From: Burkholderia sp. BCC0322
GTDB lineage: Bacteria; Pseudomonadota; Gammaproteobacteria; Burkholderiales; Burkholderiaceae
Length of the DNA: 64,000 nt
Reading direction: 5' to 3'
NCBI RefSeq assembly: GCF_902833045.1
Contig: NZ_CADFDU010000006.1
Span: 1 to 64,000, forward strand
Below, one piece after another: positions 25,513 through 33,631 of the stretch (position 1 is its first letter; each line of letters opens with the position of its first letter). Position numbers and translations under genes: made by a program. Under the pieces are notes generated by a model. It did not search any database. It was not told where the DNA came from and saw only the letters and a program-made list of their open reading frames with translations.

Positions 25513-26655
25513 ATGGTTCTGAAGAATCTGATCAAGGCGAAAACGGGGCAGCCCGAGCGACTGACGGACGACGAGCGGCTCGCACGCTCGGGCCTGCTGG
25601 CGGGGCTGGAAGCGCTGCCGACGGTCGTGATCGTGCTCGACCGCAAGACGCTGCGGATCGCGTTCGCGAACCCGTCTGCCGAGGCGATGCTCGACATCTC
25701 GCGCCGGCAGCTCGCGCAGCGGCCGTGGGGCGAGATTTTTCCGAATGCGAACGAGCTTGCGTCGACGATCACCGCGATCGGCGAGGAACGCTTTCACGCG
25801 ACGCATCTCGATACCGTGCTCGACCGGCCCGGCCGCGAACCGCTGCATGTGCATGCGATCGTCGGCTTCCTCGAGACCGCGCCCGATTTCGTGCTCGTCG
25901 AGTTGTTCGAGAACGAGCGGCAGTCGCGCACCGATCGCGAGGAGCGCATCCACGACCTGACCGCGGTCAACAAGCAACTGATCCGCAACCTCGCGCACGA
26001 GATCAAGAACCCGCTCGGCGGCATCCGCGGCGCAGCCCAGCTGCTCGAATTCGAGCTCGGCGAGCGCGAGCGCGGCGAGTTGCGCGAATACACGCAGGTG
26101 ATCATCAAGGAGTCCGATCGCCTGCAGACGCTCGTCGACCGATTGCTGGAGCCGCACCGGCATCCGCACATCGTCGGCGACGTGAACATTCATGAAGTAT
26201 GCGAACGCGTGCGCGCGGTGATGCTCGCGGAATTTCCGCGCGGGCTCACGATCGAGCGCGACTACGACGTGAGCGTGCCGGACCTGCGTGGCGACAAGGA
26301 GCAGCTGATCCAGGCGCTGCTGAACATCGTGCGCAACGCCGCGCAGGCGCTGCGCGAACGGATCGCGCAGGGCGACGCGAAGATCGAGCTGCGCACGCGC
26401 ATCGCGCGCAAGGTAACGATCGCGAAGCGCCTGTACCGGCTGGCACTGGACTTGCACGTGATCGACAACGGGCCCGGCATTCCGGAAGAAATCCGCGACC
26501 GGATCTTCTACCCGCTCGTATCCGGGCGCGACGACGGCAGCGGTCTCGGCCTGACGCTCGCGCAGACGTTCGTGCAGCAGCACGACGGGATGATCGAGGT
26601 CGAAAGCCGGCCCGGACGTACCGAATTTCAGATCCTGCTGCCGCTCGACCATTGA
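25513..26655 (+). CDS. glnL: Nitrogen regulation sensor kinase/phosphatase NtrB
   Basis: 380 residues from ATG 25513 (MVLKNLIKAKTGQPERL). Cytoplasmic, no membrane segments. A PAS domain (about 35-140; LPTVVIVLDRKTLRIAFANP) is followed by the phosphorylation site NLAHEIKNPLGGIRGAAQLL with His162, and the ATP-binding domain with IVRNAAQAL, IDNGPGIPEEI and GSGLGLTLAQ. NtrB phosphorylates NtrC under nitrogen limitation and dephosphorylates it when bound to PII. A strong terminator separates it from glnA, so it probably also has its own weak promoter. ntrC starts 46 bases downstream. Confidence 0.95.
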   Translation: MVLKNLIKAKTGQPERLTDDERLARSGLLAGLEALPTVVIVLDRKTLRIAFANPSAEAMLDISRRQLAQRPWGEIFPNANELASTITAIGEERFHATHLDTVLDRPGREPLHVHAIVGFLETAPDFVLVELFENERQSRTDREERIHDLTAVNKQLIRNLAHEIKNPLGGIRGAAQLLEFELGERERGELREYTQVIIKESDRLQTLVDRLLEPHRHPHIVGDVNIHEVCERVRAVMLAEFPRGLTIERDYDVSVPDLRGDKEQLIQALLNIVRNAAQALRERIAQGDAKIELRTRIARKVTIAKRLYRLALDLHVIDNGPGIPEEIRDRIFYPLVSGRDDGSGLGLTLAQTFVQQHDGMIEVESRPGRTEFQILLPLDH

Positions 26656-26701
26656 GCGGCGGCATCGCGATTCACCAGATTCACCAATATCTGACCGACC
26701 T

Positions 26702-28216
26702 ATGAAGCCGATCTGGATAGTAGACGACGACCAATCGATCCGCTGGGTGCTCGAAAAAGCGCTCGCCCGCGACAGCTTCGCGACGAAGAGCTTCGCGAAC
26801 GTGCGTGATGCGCTGGCCGCGCTCGACCACGAGACACCGCAAGTGCTCGTATCCGACATCCGGATGCCGGGCGGCTCGGGCCTCGAGTTGCTGCAGGCGA
26901 TGCACGAGCGCCTGCCGGGCCTGCCCGTCATCATCATGACGGCGTTCTCCGATCTCGACAGCGCTGTTGCGGCGTTCCAGGGCGGCGCGTTCGAATATCT
27001 CGCGAAGCCGTTCGACGTCGACAAGGCGGTCGAGCTGATCCGCCGCGCGGTCGAGGAAAGCCTGCGCGGCGGCGCGCCGCTGGACGAGCGCGTGGCCGAG
27101 GCGCCCGAGATGCTCGGCCAGGCGCCCGCGATGCAGGACATGTTCCGCGCGATCGGCCGCCTGTCGCACTCGGCCGCGACCGTGCTGATCACCGGCGAAT
27201 CGGGCACCGGCAAGGAGCTCGTCGCGCGTGCGCTGCACCGTCACAGCCCGCGTGCGAACGGGCCGTTCATCGCGCTGAACACCGCGGCGATTCCGAAGGA
27301 CTTGCTCGAATCCGAGCTGTTCGGCCATGAGCGCGGCGCGTTCACCGGCGCGCAGACGACGCGGCAGGGCCGCTTCGAGCAGGCCGAGAACGGCACGCTG
27401 TTCCTCGACGAAATCGGCGACATGCCGTTCGACCTGCAGACGCGCCTGTTGCGCGTGCTGTCGGACGGGCAGTTCTATCGGGTCGGCGGCCACAACCCGC
27501 TGCGCGCGAACGTGCGCGTGATCGCCGCGACGCACCAGAATCTCGAATCGCGCGTGCGGCAGGGGCTGTTCCGCGAGGACCTTTACCACCGGCTCAACGT
27601 GATCCGGCTGCGCTTGCCGCCGCTGCGCGAACGCAGCGAGGACATCGCGCTGCTCACGCGCCACTTCCTGCAGAAGAGCGCACGCGATCTCGGCGTCGAG
27701 CCGAAGCGCGTGTCCGACGAAGCGCTGGCTTACCTCACGTCGCTGGCGTTTCCCGGCAACGTGCGCCAGCTCGAGAATCTCGCGAACTGGCTGACGGTGA
27801 TGGCGCCCGCGCAAACGGTCGAGATCAAGGACCTGCCGCCCGACCTCGTGCCGGCCGGTGCGCCGGTGGCCGCGTCGGGCGACGGTGCGGAGGCGCACGT
27901 CGGTGGCGATACGGCGTTCTCGCCGCCGACGATCGGTGCGGCACCGGCGATGCCCGCGCCTGTCGCGTCCGCGCCGAACGGCAGCGTGCCGGCCGGCTAT
28001 CCGTTGTGGGAGCATGGCCTGCGCACCGAGGTTGCACGACTGTTGCGCGAGAACTCGGCCGACGTGATGGACGAACTCGCACGCCGCTTCGAGGCGGCCG
28101 TGATTCGCGAGGCGCTCGACTTCACGCGTGGCCGCAAGGTCGAAGCCGCGGAGCGGCTCGGTATCGGCCGCAACACGATCACGCGCAAGATCCAGGAACT
28201 CCATCTGGAGCCCTGA
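26702..28216 (+). CDS. glnG: Nitrogen regulation response regulator NtrC (sigma-54 activator)
   Basis: 504 residues with the full NtrC layout: receiver domain (1-120, phosphoacceptor Asp52 in [12 protein letters not shown]), AAA+ domain (about 140-375) with Walker A GESGTGKE, the sigma-54 contact loop GAFTGA, and FLDEIGDMP as Walker B, and a Fis-type DNA-binding helix-turn-helix at the end ([20 protein letters not shown]). An Ala/Pro-rich linker of about 70 residues sits before the DNA-binding domain and is longer than in enteric NtrC. It should activate the glnA promoter described above. Confidence 0.97.
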   Translation: MKPIWIVDDDQSIRWVLEKALARDSFATKSFANVRDALAALDHETPQVLVSDIRMPGGSGLELLQAMHERLPGLPVIIMTAFSDLDSAVAAFQGGAFEYLAKPFDVDKAVELIRRAVEESLRGGAPLDERVAEAPEMLGQAPAMQDMFRAIGRLSHSAATVLITGESGTGKELVARALHRHSPRANGPFIALNTAAIPKDLLESELFGHERGAFTGAQTTRQGRFEQAENGTLFLDEIGDMPFDLQTRLLRVLSDGQFYRVGGHNPLRANVRVIAATHQNLESRVRQGLFREDLYHRLNVIRLRLPPLRERSEDIALLTRHFLQKSARDLGVEPKRVSDEALAYLTSLAFPGNVRQLENLANWLTVMAPAQTVEIKDLPPDLVPAGAPVAASGDGAEAHVGGDTAFSPPTIGAAPAMPAPVASAPNGSVPAGYPLWEHGLRTEVARLLRENSADVMDELARRFEAAVIREALDFTRGRKVEAAERLGIGRNTITRKIQELHLEP

Positions 28217-28225
28217 GCACGATTT

Positions 28226-28254
28226 GCGGCATGCGCGGGCATCGCGCATGCCGC
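28226..28254 (+). terminator. Hairpin after ntrC
   Basis: Perfect 11-bp stem GCGGCATGCGC (28226-28236) with GCGCATGCCGC (28244-28254). No T-tract, so its strength as terminator is uncertain. It starts ten bases after the ntrC stop. Confidence 0.5.
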
Positions 28255-28305
28255 GATCGGACATAATCGCGGTTTGCACGCAGCTTGCCATTCCGCCGAT
28301 CCGCA

Positions 28306-30420
28306 ATGTCCGATTCCTTCCGCTGGCCCGCCGGGGCCGACCCGTTCCGTTTCCTCGAAGCGCTCGACAGCAAGCGCGCCCGCACGTGGGTCGACGAGCA
28401 GAATGCGCGCACGCGCGCCGCGCTGCGTGACGACGCCGCCTATCGCGCGCTGACGGCGCGCCTCGCCAAAGCGTACCTGCCGCGCGAACGGCCGGTGATT
28501 CCGACCCGCTGGCGCGATTGGGCCTACGACCTGTGGCAGGACGATCTCCATCCGAAAGGGCTGTGGCGCCGCACGCGCTGGGACGACTGGCGCGCGGGAA
28601 AACCGGCGTGGGAAACGCTGCTCGACGTCGATGCGCTCGGTGCGCAGGAGGGCGAGTCGTGGGTGTTCGAGCAGGACTCGATCCTGTATCCGGACGGCGA
28701 TCGCGCACTGCTGTCGCTGTCGCCGGGCGGCGCCGACGCGGTCGTCGTGCGCGAATTCGATCTCGTCGAACGGCGTTTCGTCGACGGCGGCTTCACGATC
28801 GACGAGCCGGGGCATCACACGGTCGGCTGGATCGACCGCGATACCGTCTACGTCAGCTGGGATCGCGGCGAAGCGCATGCGACCGCGGCCGGTTATCCGT
28901 ATGAAGCGAGGCGCTGGGTGCGCGGCACGGCGCTTGCCGATGCGCCCGTCGTGTTCCGTGGCGAACCCGACGACATCAGCGCGGGTGCGGGCTTCGATCC
29001 GATCGACAAGCGCCACGTCGCGTGGCGCAGCGTCGATTTCTTCGATGCCCATGCGTACCGGCTGACCGATACGGGCGAGTGGGCGCGCTACGACGTACCC
29101 ACCCATGTCGAGGTCGGGTTCTGGGAAGGCTGGCTCGTGCTGGAGCCGCGTCTCGACTGGGATTGCGACGGCGTGCGCCATGCGGGCGGTTCGCTGCTCG
29201 CGATCCGCGAGCAGGCGTTCCTGGCCGGGTCGCGCGAATTCACGACGCTGTTCGCGCCACGACCGTCGACGTCCGCGTGCACGTGGACGAACACGCGCAC
29301 GACGTTGATCGCGAGCTGGCTCGACGACGTGCAGAACCGCACGATGCTGTGGCAGCCGAGCCAGGCCGACGACGGCACGTGGACGTGGGATGCCCGGCCG
29401 TTCGAATGGCCGGGGCCGGGCGATGCGCAGATCGACGTCGAGCCCGTCGAAGCGACGCTGAACGACGAGATTTACGTGGACGTCGACACCTGTCTCGATC
29501 CGCCCGAATGCTGGCTGGCCGATCTTGCCGATCGCGCGGACGATGCGCCGTCGCGGCTCGTGCTGCTCGACCGGCCGCCGGTGCGGTTCGACGCGGCCGG
29601 GCTCGTCGTGCGCCGCGCGAGCGCGCGTTCGCGAGACGGCACGATGGTGCCGTACACGCTGATCGGGCCGCGCGATGCACTCGACGTGGCCGACGGCGCT
29701 GCCCGCGTTGCGCGGCCGTGCCTGCTGTCGGGCTATGGCGGTTTTGCGATCCCGAACCTGCCGGGCTACAGCGATGCGTTCGGTATCGGCTGGCTCGAGC
29801 GCGGCGGCGTGATGGCGTTCGCGCACATCCGCGGCGGCGGCGAGTTCGGGCCGCGCTGGCACGTCGATGCGCAGCGCGAACATCGCCAGCGTTCGTTCGA
29901 CGATTTCATCGCGGTGGCCGAGGATCTGGCTGCGACCGGCGTGACGACCGCCGCGCAGCTCGGCATCGAAGGGGGCAGCAACGGCGGATTGCTGGTCGCC
30001 GCGTGCATGGTGCAGCGGCCGGAGCTGTTCGGCGCGGTGCTCTGCCGCGTGCCGCTGCTCGACATGCGGCGCTATCCGAAGCTGCACGCGGGCGCCGCAT
30101 GGCTCGACGAATACGGCGACCCGGACGATCCGAACGAGGGCGCGGCGCTGGCCGCGTACTCGCCGTATCACCGCGTGCGCGGCGGCGTCGCGTATCCGCC
30201 GCTACTGCTGACGACATCGACGCGCGACGACCGCGTGCATCCCGCGCATGCGCGCAAGATGGCCGCGCGCATGCATGCGCTCGGCCATGAACGGGTGTGG
30301 TACTGGGAGAACACCGACGGCGGCCACGGCAGCGCCGACGATCTGGAACGCGCGGAAGCCGATGCGGCGGAATTCGGGTTCCTGTGGGCCCATCTCGGGC
30401 CGGCGCCCGCACGGCGCTGA
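28306..30420 (+). CDS. S9 family (prolyl oligopeptidase) serine peptidase
   Basis: 704 residues from ATG 28306 (MSDSFRWPAGADPFRFL). No signal peptide, so cytoplasmic. An N-terminal beta-propeller (about 60-400) gates a C-terminal alpha/beta hydrolase. The nucleophile is Ser558 in GIEGGSNGGLLV; the Asp in STRDDRVHP and the His in NTDGGHGSADD complete the triad. AHIRGGGEFGPRWH is a strong S9A signature. The family cleaves short peptides, often after proline; in oligopeptidase B-like relatives after basic residues. The exact specificity is not decided here. Followed by the convergent xthA gene. Confidence 0.92.
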   Translation: MSDSFRWPAGADPFRFLEALDSKRARTWVDEQNARTRAALRDDAAYRALTARLAKAYLPRERPVIPTRWRDWAYDLWQDDLHPKGLWRRTRWDDWRAGKPAWETLLDVDALGAQEGESWVFEQDSILYPDGDRALLSLSPGGADAVVVREFDLVERRFVDGGFTIDEPGHHTVGWIDRDTVYVSWDRGEAHATAAGYPYEARRWVRGTALADAPVVFRGEPDDISAGAGFDPIDKRHVAWRSVDFFDAHAYRLTDTGEWARYDVPTHVEVGFWEGWLVLEPRLDWDCDGVRHAGGSLLAIREQAFLAGSREFTTLFAPRPSTSACTWTNTRTTLIASWLDDVQNRTMLWQPSQADDGTWTWDARPFEWPGPGDAQIDVEPVEATLNDEIYVDVDTCLDPPECWLADLADRADDAPSRLVLLDRPPVRFDAAGLVVRRASARSRDGTMVPYTLIGPRDALDVADGAARVARPCLLSGYGGFAIPNLPGYSDAFGIGWLERGGVMAFAHIRGGGEFGPRWHVDAQREHRQRSFDDFIAVAEDLAATGVTTAAQLGIEGGSNGGLLVAACMVQRPELFGAVLCRVPLLDMRRYPKLHAGAAWLDEYGDPDDPNEGAALAAYSPYHRVRGGVAYPPLLLTTSTRDDRVHPAHARKMAARMHALGHERVWYWENTDGGHGSADDLERAEADAAEFGFLWAHLGPAPARR

Positions 30421-30443
30421 ACGCGCGCGGGCTGCCCGAGCGA

Positions 30444-31220
30444 TCAGCCGACGACCGCGACGACGGGCGTGTGGTCGGACGGCTGTTCCCACGTGCGCGG
30501 CGTGCGATCGACTTCGCACGACGTGCAGGTTTCCGCGAGCGCCGGCGACAGCAGCACGTGGTCGATGCGCAGCCCCGCGTTGCGACGGAACGCCATCATC
30601 CGGTAGTCCCACCACGTGAAGGTCTTCTCCGGCTGTTCGAAGCGGCGGAACGCATCGACGAAGCCGAGCTCGATCAGTTGCGCGAAGTGTGCGCGCTCCT
30701 GCGGCGACACGAGGTTCTGGCCTTCCCATTTCGCGGGGTCGTGCACGTCGCGGTCTTCCGGCGCGATGTTGTAGTCGCCGAGCAGCGCGAGCTTCGGGTA
30801 GCGCTGCAGCTCGGTGCGCAGCCATGCCTGCAGCGCGTCGAGCCATTGCATCTTGTAGACGAACTTGTCGGAGTCGGGCGCCTGGCCGTTCGGGAAATAC
30901 GCGGACACGATGCGCACGCCGTCGATCGTCGCGGCAATCACGCGCTGCTGCGGATCGTCGAAGCCGGGGATGTTGCGCACCACGTCCGACTCGTCAAACG
31001 GCAGCGTGTCGCGCGCGAGGATCGCGACGCCGTTGTAGGTTTTCTGGCCCGTGAACCAGCTGCGGTAGCCGGCCGCCTCGAGGTCGGCGCGCGGGAATTT
31101 CTCGTCCGGCAGCTTCAGTTCCTGCAGGCACAGCACGTCGGTTCCGCTTTGCGCGAGCCAGTCGAGCACATGCTGCTTGCGGACGTTGAGCGAGTTGACG
31201 TTCCAGGTGGCGATTTTCAT
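30444..31220 (-). CDS. xthA: Exodeoxyribonuclease III (AP endonuclease)
   Basis: 258 residues, the normal size for this family. Magnesium-dependent endonuclease/exonuclease/phosphatase fold: MKIATWNVNSLNVRK, LCLQELKLPDEKFP (metal-binding Glu), LLGDYNIAPEDRDVHD (Asp-Asn pair) and the C-terminal SDHTPVV (catalytic Asp-His). It incises abasic sites in base-excision repair and trims 3' blocks. A single gene with its own promoter region shared with the tRNA that follows on the opposite strand. Confidence 0.95.
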   Translation of the reverse strand: MKIATWNVNSLNVRKQHVLDWLAQSGTDVLCLQELKLPDEKFPRADLEAAGYRSWFTGQKTYNGVAILARDTLPFDESDVVRNIPGFDDPQQRVIAATIDGVRIVSAYFPNGQAPDSDKFVYKMQWLDALQAWLRTELQRYPKLALLGDYNIAPEDRDVHDPAKWEGQNLVSPQERAHFAQLIELGFVDAFRRFEQPEKTFTWWDYRMMAFRRNAGLRIDHVLLSPALAETCTSCEVDRTPRTWEQPSDHTPVVAVVG

Positions 31221-31362
31221 GAACGGGAGTGTGCGTGCGGGGTGAATGCGAAGGCCGCCATCTTACCGCGAGCACGCGGCGCGAACGCGCGCATCGTGCG
31301 GGGCGGGGGAGGCGCCGCGCGCGGCTGTTTCGATGGACCGAGAAGAAATTGTGACAAAAGTA

Positions 31363-31391
31363 TTGACGTGAGTACTCCCTCACCCTATAAT
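31363..31391 (+). promoter_or_regulatory. Near-consensus sigma-70 promoter of initiator tRNA
   Basis: -35 TTGACG (31363-31368) and -10 TATAAT (31386-31391) with a 17-base spacer, 12 bases before the tRNA. Only one base differs from the full consensus, as expected for a strongly expressed tRNA. Confidence 0.9.
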
Positions 31392-31403
31392 TTATTTCTC
31401 TGA

Positions 31404-31480
<77 letters not shown>

Positions 31481-31533
31481 TGCACACCAGACGATGTGCA
31501 GCGCATATGACCGATGCGCCCTTCGTCGACAAG

Positions 31534-31558
31534 AACCCGGCCTCGTGCCGGGTTTTTT
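31534..31558 (+). terminator. Intrinsic terminator of initiator tRNA
   Basis: Stem AACCCGGC (31534-31541) with GCCGGGTT (31547-31554), loop CTCGT, followed by a run of T to 31558. Confidence 0.9.
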
Positions 31559-31577
31559 GTTTTCTGCGCGGCAGTGA

Positions 31578-32270
31578 TCAGCGTGCCGCCCACTCGACTG
31601 CCGCCTTCGCATGCAGCGCGGTCGTATCGAACACCGGCAGCGGCGAGTCGTCCGCGCCGATCAGCAGCGTGATTTCCGTGCAGCCGAGGATCACCGCCTG
31701 CGCGCCGCGCCGGGCCAGTTCCTCGATGATCGTCACGTAAGTCGCGCGCGATTCCGGCGAGACGATGCCGTGGCACAGCTCGTCGTAGATGATCCGGTGC
31801 ACGTCGTCGCGCCCGCGTTCGTCCGGCACGAGCACGTCCAGCCCAAATTTGCCGCGCAGCCGTTCAGCGTAGAACGGCAACTCCATCGTGTAGCGCGTGC
31901 CCAGCAGCGCGACGCGCTCGACGCCGGCATCGCGCAGCGCGTCGCCGGTCGGATCGGCGATATGCAGGAACGGCAGCGTCACCGCGGCTTCGATCGCATC
32001 ATATACACGATGCATCGTATTGGTGGTCAGCACGACGAGATCGGCGCCGGCCGCTTCGAGCTGCCGCGCGGCGCCGGCCATCCGTTCGCCGAGCGCGGCC
32101 CAGTCGTGCGTGCGCTGCAGCGCTTCGATCTCGGCGAAATCGACCGTGACCAGCACGCTCTTCGCGTTGTGGTGCCCGCCGTGCAGCGCCTTCGAATACC
32201 GATTGATCATCCGGTAGTACTCGGCCGACGATTCCCAGCTCATCCCGCCGATCAGTCCGATCGTCTTCAT
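31578..32270 (-). CDS. Aspartate/glutamate racemase family protein (YgeA-like)
   Basis: 230 residues. Start MKTIGLIGGMSWESSAEYY is typical. The two catalytic positions are visible: LTTNTMHRV, where this branch carries Thr instead of the first Cys, and ILGCTEITLL with the second Cys. This Thr/Cys pair is the one described for broad-specificity racemases of the YgeA type, rather than the Cys/Cys pair of classical Asp racemases. It probably racemises amino acids without cofactor in the cytoplasm; the substrate is open. Divergent from dinB, with about 160 bases between. Confidence 0.88.
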   Translation of the reverse strand: MKTIGLIGGMSWESSAEYYRMINRYSKALHGGHHNAKSVLVTVDFAEIEALQRTHDWAALGERMAGAARQLEAAGADLVVLTTNTMHRVYDAIEAAVTLPFLHIADPTGDALRDAGVERVALLGTRYTMELPFYAERLRGKFGLDVLVPDERGRDDVHRIIYDELCHGIVSPESRATYVTIIEELARRGAQAVILGCTEITLLIGADDSPLPVFDTTALHAKAAVEWAAR

Positions 32271-32405
32271 TCGTCACCTTTGCGTTTCATGTATTGCGGC
32301 AGACGAGTATAGGCGCCGCTGTCCGCGCCCGGCCGGTACGATCCGCGTAAAGCGGGCCGGTACGGCGCCGCCGGGCGAGGCCGCACGAGACAGTTGAAAC
32401 CGGCA

Positions 32406-32421
32406 CTGTGTTTTTGTACAG
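32406..32421 (+). promoter_or_regulatory. LexA (SOS) box upstream of dinB
   Basis: CTGTGTTTTTGTACAG fits CTGT-N8-ACAG exactly. It is 10 bases before the GTG at 32432 and 76 bases before the ATG at 32498, so LexA bound here would cover the dinB promoter. Confidence 0.8.
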
Positions 32422-32431
32422 TATCGGCACC

Positions 32432-33559
32432 GTGAACCCGCCCATCATTCCGCCTGCCGACCCGTACGTGCTGCCGCCCGACGACGCGCTGCCGCGCATG
32501 CGCAAGATCATTCACTGCGACTGCGACTGCTTCTACGCGTCGGTCGAGATGCGCGACGACCCGTCGCTGCGCAACCGGCCGCTCGCGGTCGGCGGCCGGC
32601 CCGACCAGCGCGGCGTGATCGCGACCTGCAACTACGAGGCGCGGCGCTACGGCGTGCATTCGGCGATGTCGTCGGCGCTGGCGATGCGCAAGTGTCCGGA
32701 CCTGCTGATCCTGCCGTCCGCGATGGACAAGTATCGCGCGGCGTCGCGGCAGATCATGGCGATCTATCGCGACTACACGCCCGATGTCGAGCCGCTGTCG
32801 CTCGACGAGGCGTACCTCGACGTCAGCGGGTCGGAGCGGTGCCAGGGCAGCGCGACGCTGATTGCACGGGAGATCCGCCAGCGCGTGTTCGACACGGTCG
32901 GCGTGACCGTGTCGGCCGGGGTCGCGCCGAACAAGTTCATCGCGAAGATCGCGTCCGACTGGAACAAGCCCGACGGGCTGTTCGTCGTGCGGCCGCACGA
33001 GATCGACGCGTTCGTCGCGGCGCTGCCGGTGCGCAAGCTGCACGGCGTCGGCAAGGTGACGGCCACGCGGCTCGACCGGCTCGGCATCCAGACCTGCGCG
33101 CAGTTGCGCGACTGGCCGCTGATCGACCTGCATCGCGAATTCGGCGCGTTTGGGCGGCGGTTGTACGAACTGTCGCGCGGGATCGACGAGCGGCGTGTGC
33201 AGGCCGACCAGGAGCGTAAGTCGGTCAGCGTCGAGACGACCTACGTGACCGACCTGACGACGCTTGAGCAGTGCGCGGCGGAAATCCGCCGCCTCGTCGT
33301 GCAACTCGACGCGCGGATCGAACGGGCGGGCGCCGCGCGGTCGATCCGCAAGCTTTACGTGAAGATCCGCTTCGCCGATTTCCAGCGCACGACGGTCGAA
33401 TGCGTGGCCGATGCGACGAACGCGGACACGGCGGTCACGCTGCTCGCGAAGGGGCTGCAACGGCGTGCGCAGGCGGTGCGCTTGCTCGGCGTCGGCGTGC
33501 GCATCGACGAGGATACGGCCGAGCGCCACGGGCAGTTCTCGCTGTTCGACGACGAATAG
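32432..33559 (+). CDS. dinB: DNA polymerase IV (Y-family, SOS-inducible)
   Basis: 375 residues if started at GTG 32432; alternative ATG 32498 gives 353 residues beginning MRKIIHCDCDCFYASVEM, the usual DinB start. Neither has a good ribosome binding site. A frame extending to 32408 would overlap the LexA box and is rejected. Catalytic carboxylates are visible in CDCDCF and in LDEAYLDVS (Asp-Glu pair). The thumb helix-hairpin-helix HGVGKVTATRL and little-finger domain follow, with the C-terminal beta-clamp motif region GQFSLFDDE. Error-prone translesion synthesis polymerase, induced with the SOS response. Confidence 0.94.
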   Translation: MNPPIIPPADPYVLPPDDALPRMRKIIHCDCDCFYASVEMRDDPSLRNRPLAVGGRPDQRGVIATCNYEARRYGVHSAMSSALAMRKCPDLLILPSAMDKYRAASRQIMAIYRDYTPDVEPLSLDEAYLDVSGSERCQGSATLIAREIRQRVFDTVGVTVSAGVAPNKFIAKIASDWNKPDGLFVVRPHEIDAFVAALPVRKLHGVGKVTATRLDRLGIQTCAQLRDWPLIDLHREFGAFGRRLYELSRGIDERRVQADQERKSVSVETTYVTDLTTLEQCAAEIRRLVVQLDARIERAGAARSIRKLYVKIRFADFQRTTVECVADATNADTAVTLLAKGLQRRAQAVRLLGVGVRIDEDTAERHGQFSLFDDE

Positions 33560-33573
33560 CCCGCGCCATGAAA

Positions 33574-33599
33574 AAAGGCACCGCCGAAGCGGTGCCTTT
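33574..33599. terminator. Bidirectional terminator between dinB and prlC
   Basis: Stem AAAGGCACCGC (33574-33584) with GCGGTGCCTTT (33589-33599), loop CGAA, flanked by A-run and T residues. It lies between convergent genes. Confidence 0.85.
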
Positions 33600-33631
33600 G
33601 CTTGCCTGCAGCCGAACAGGCCGGGCGGCGC

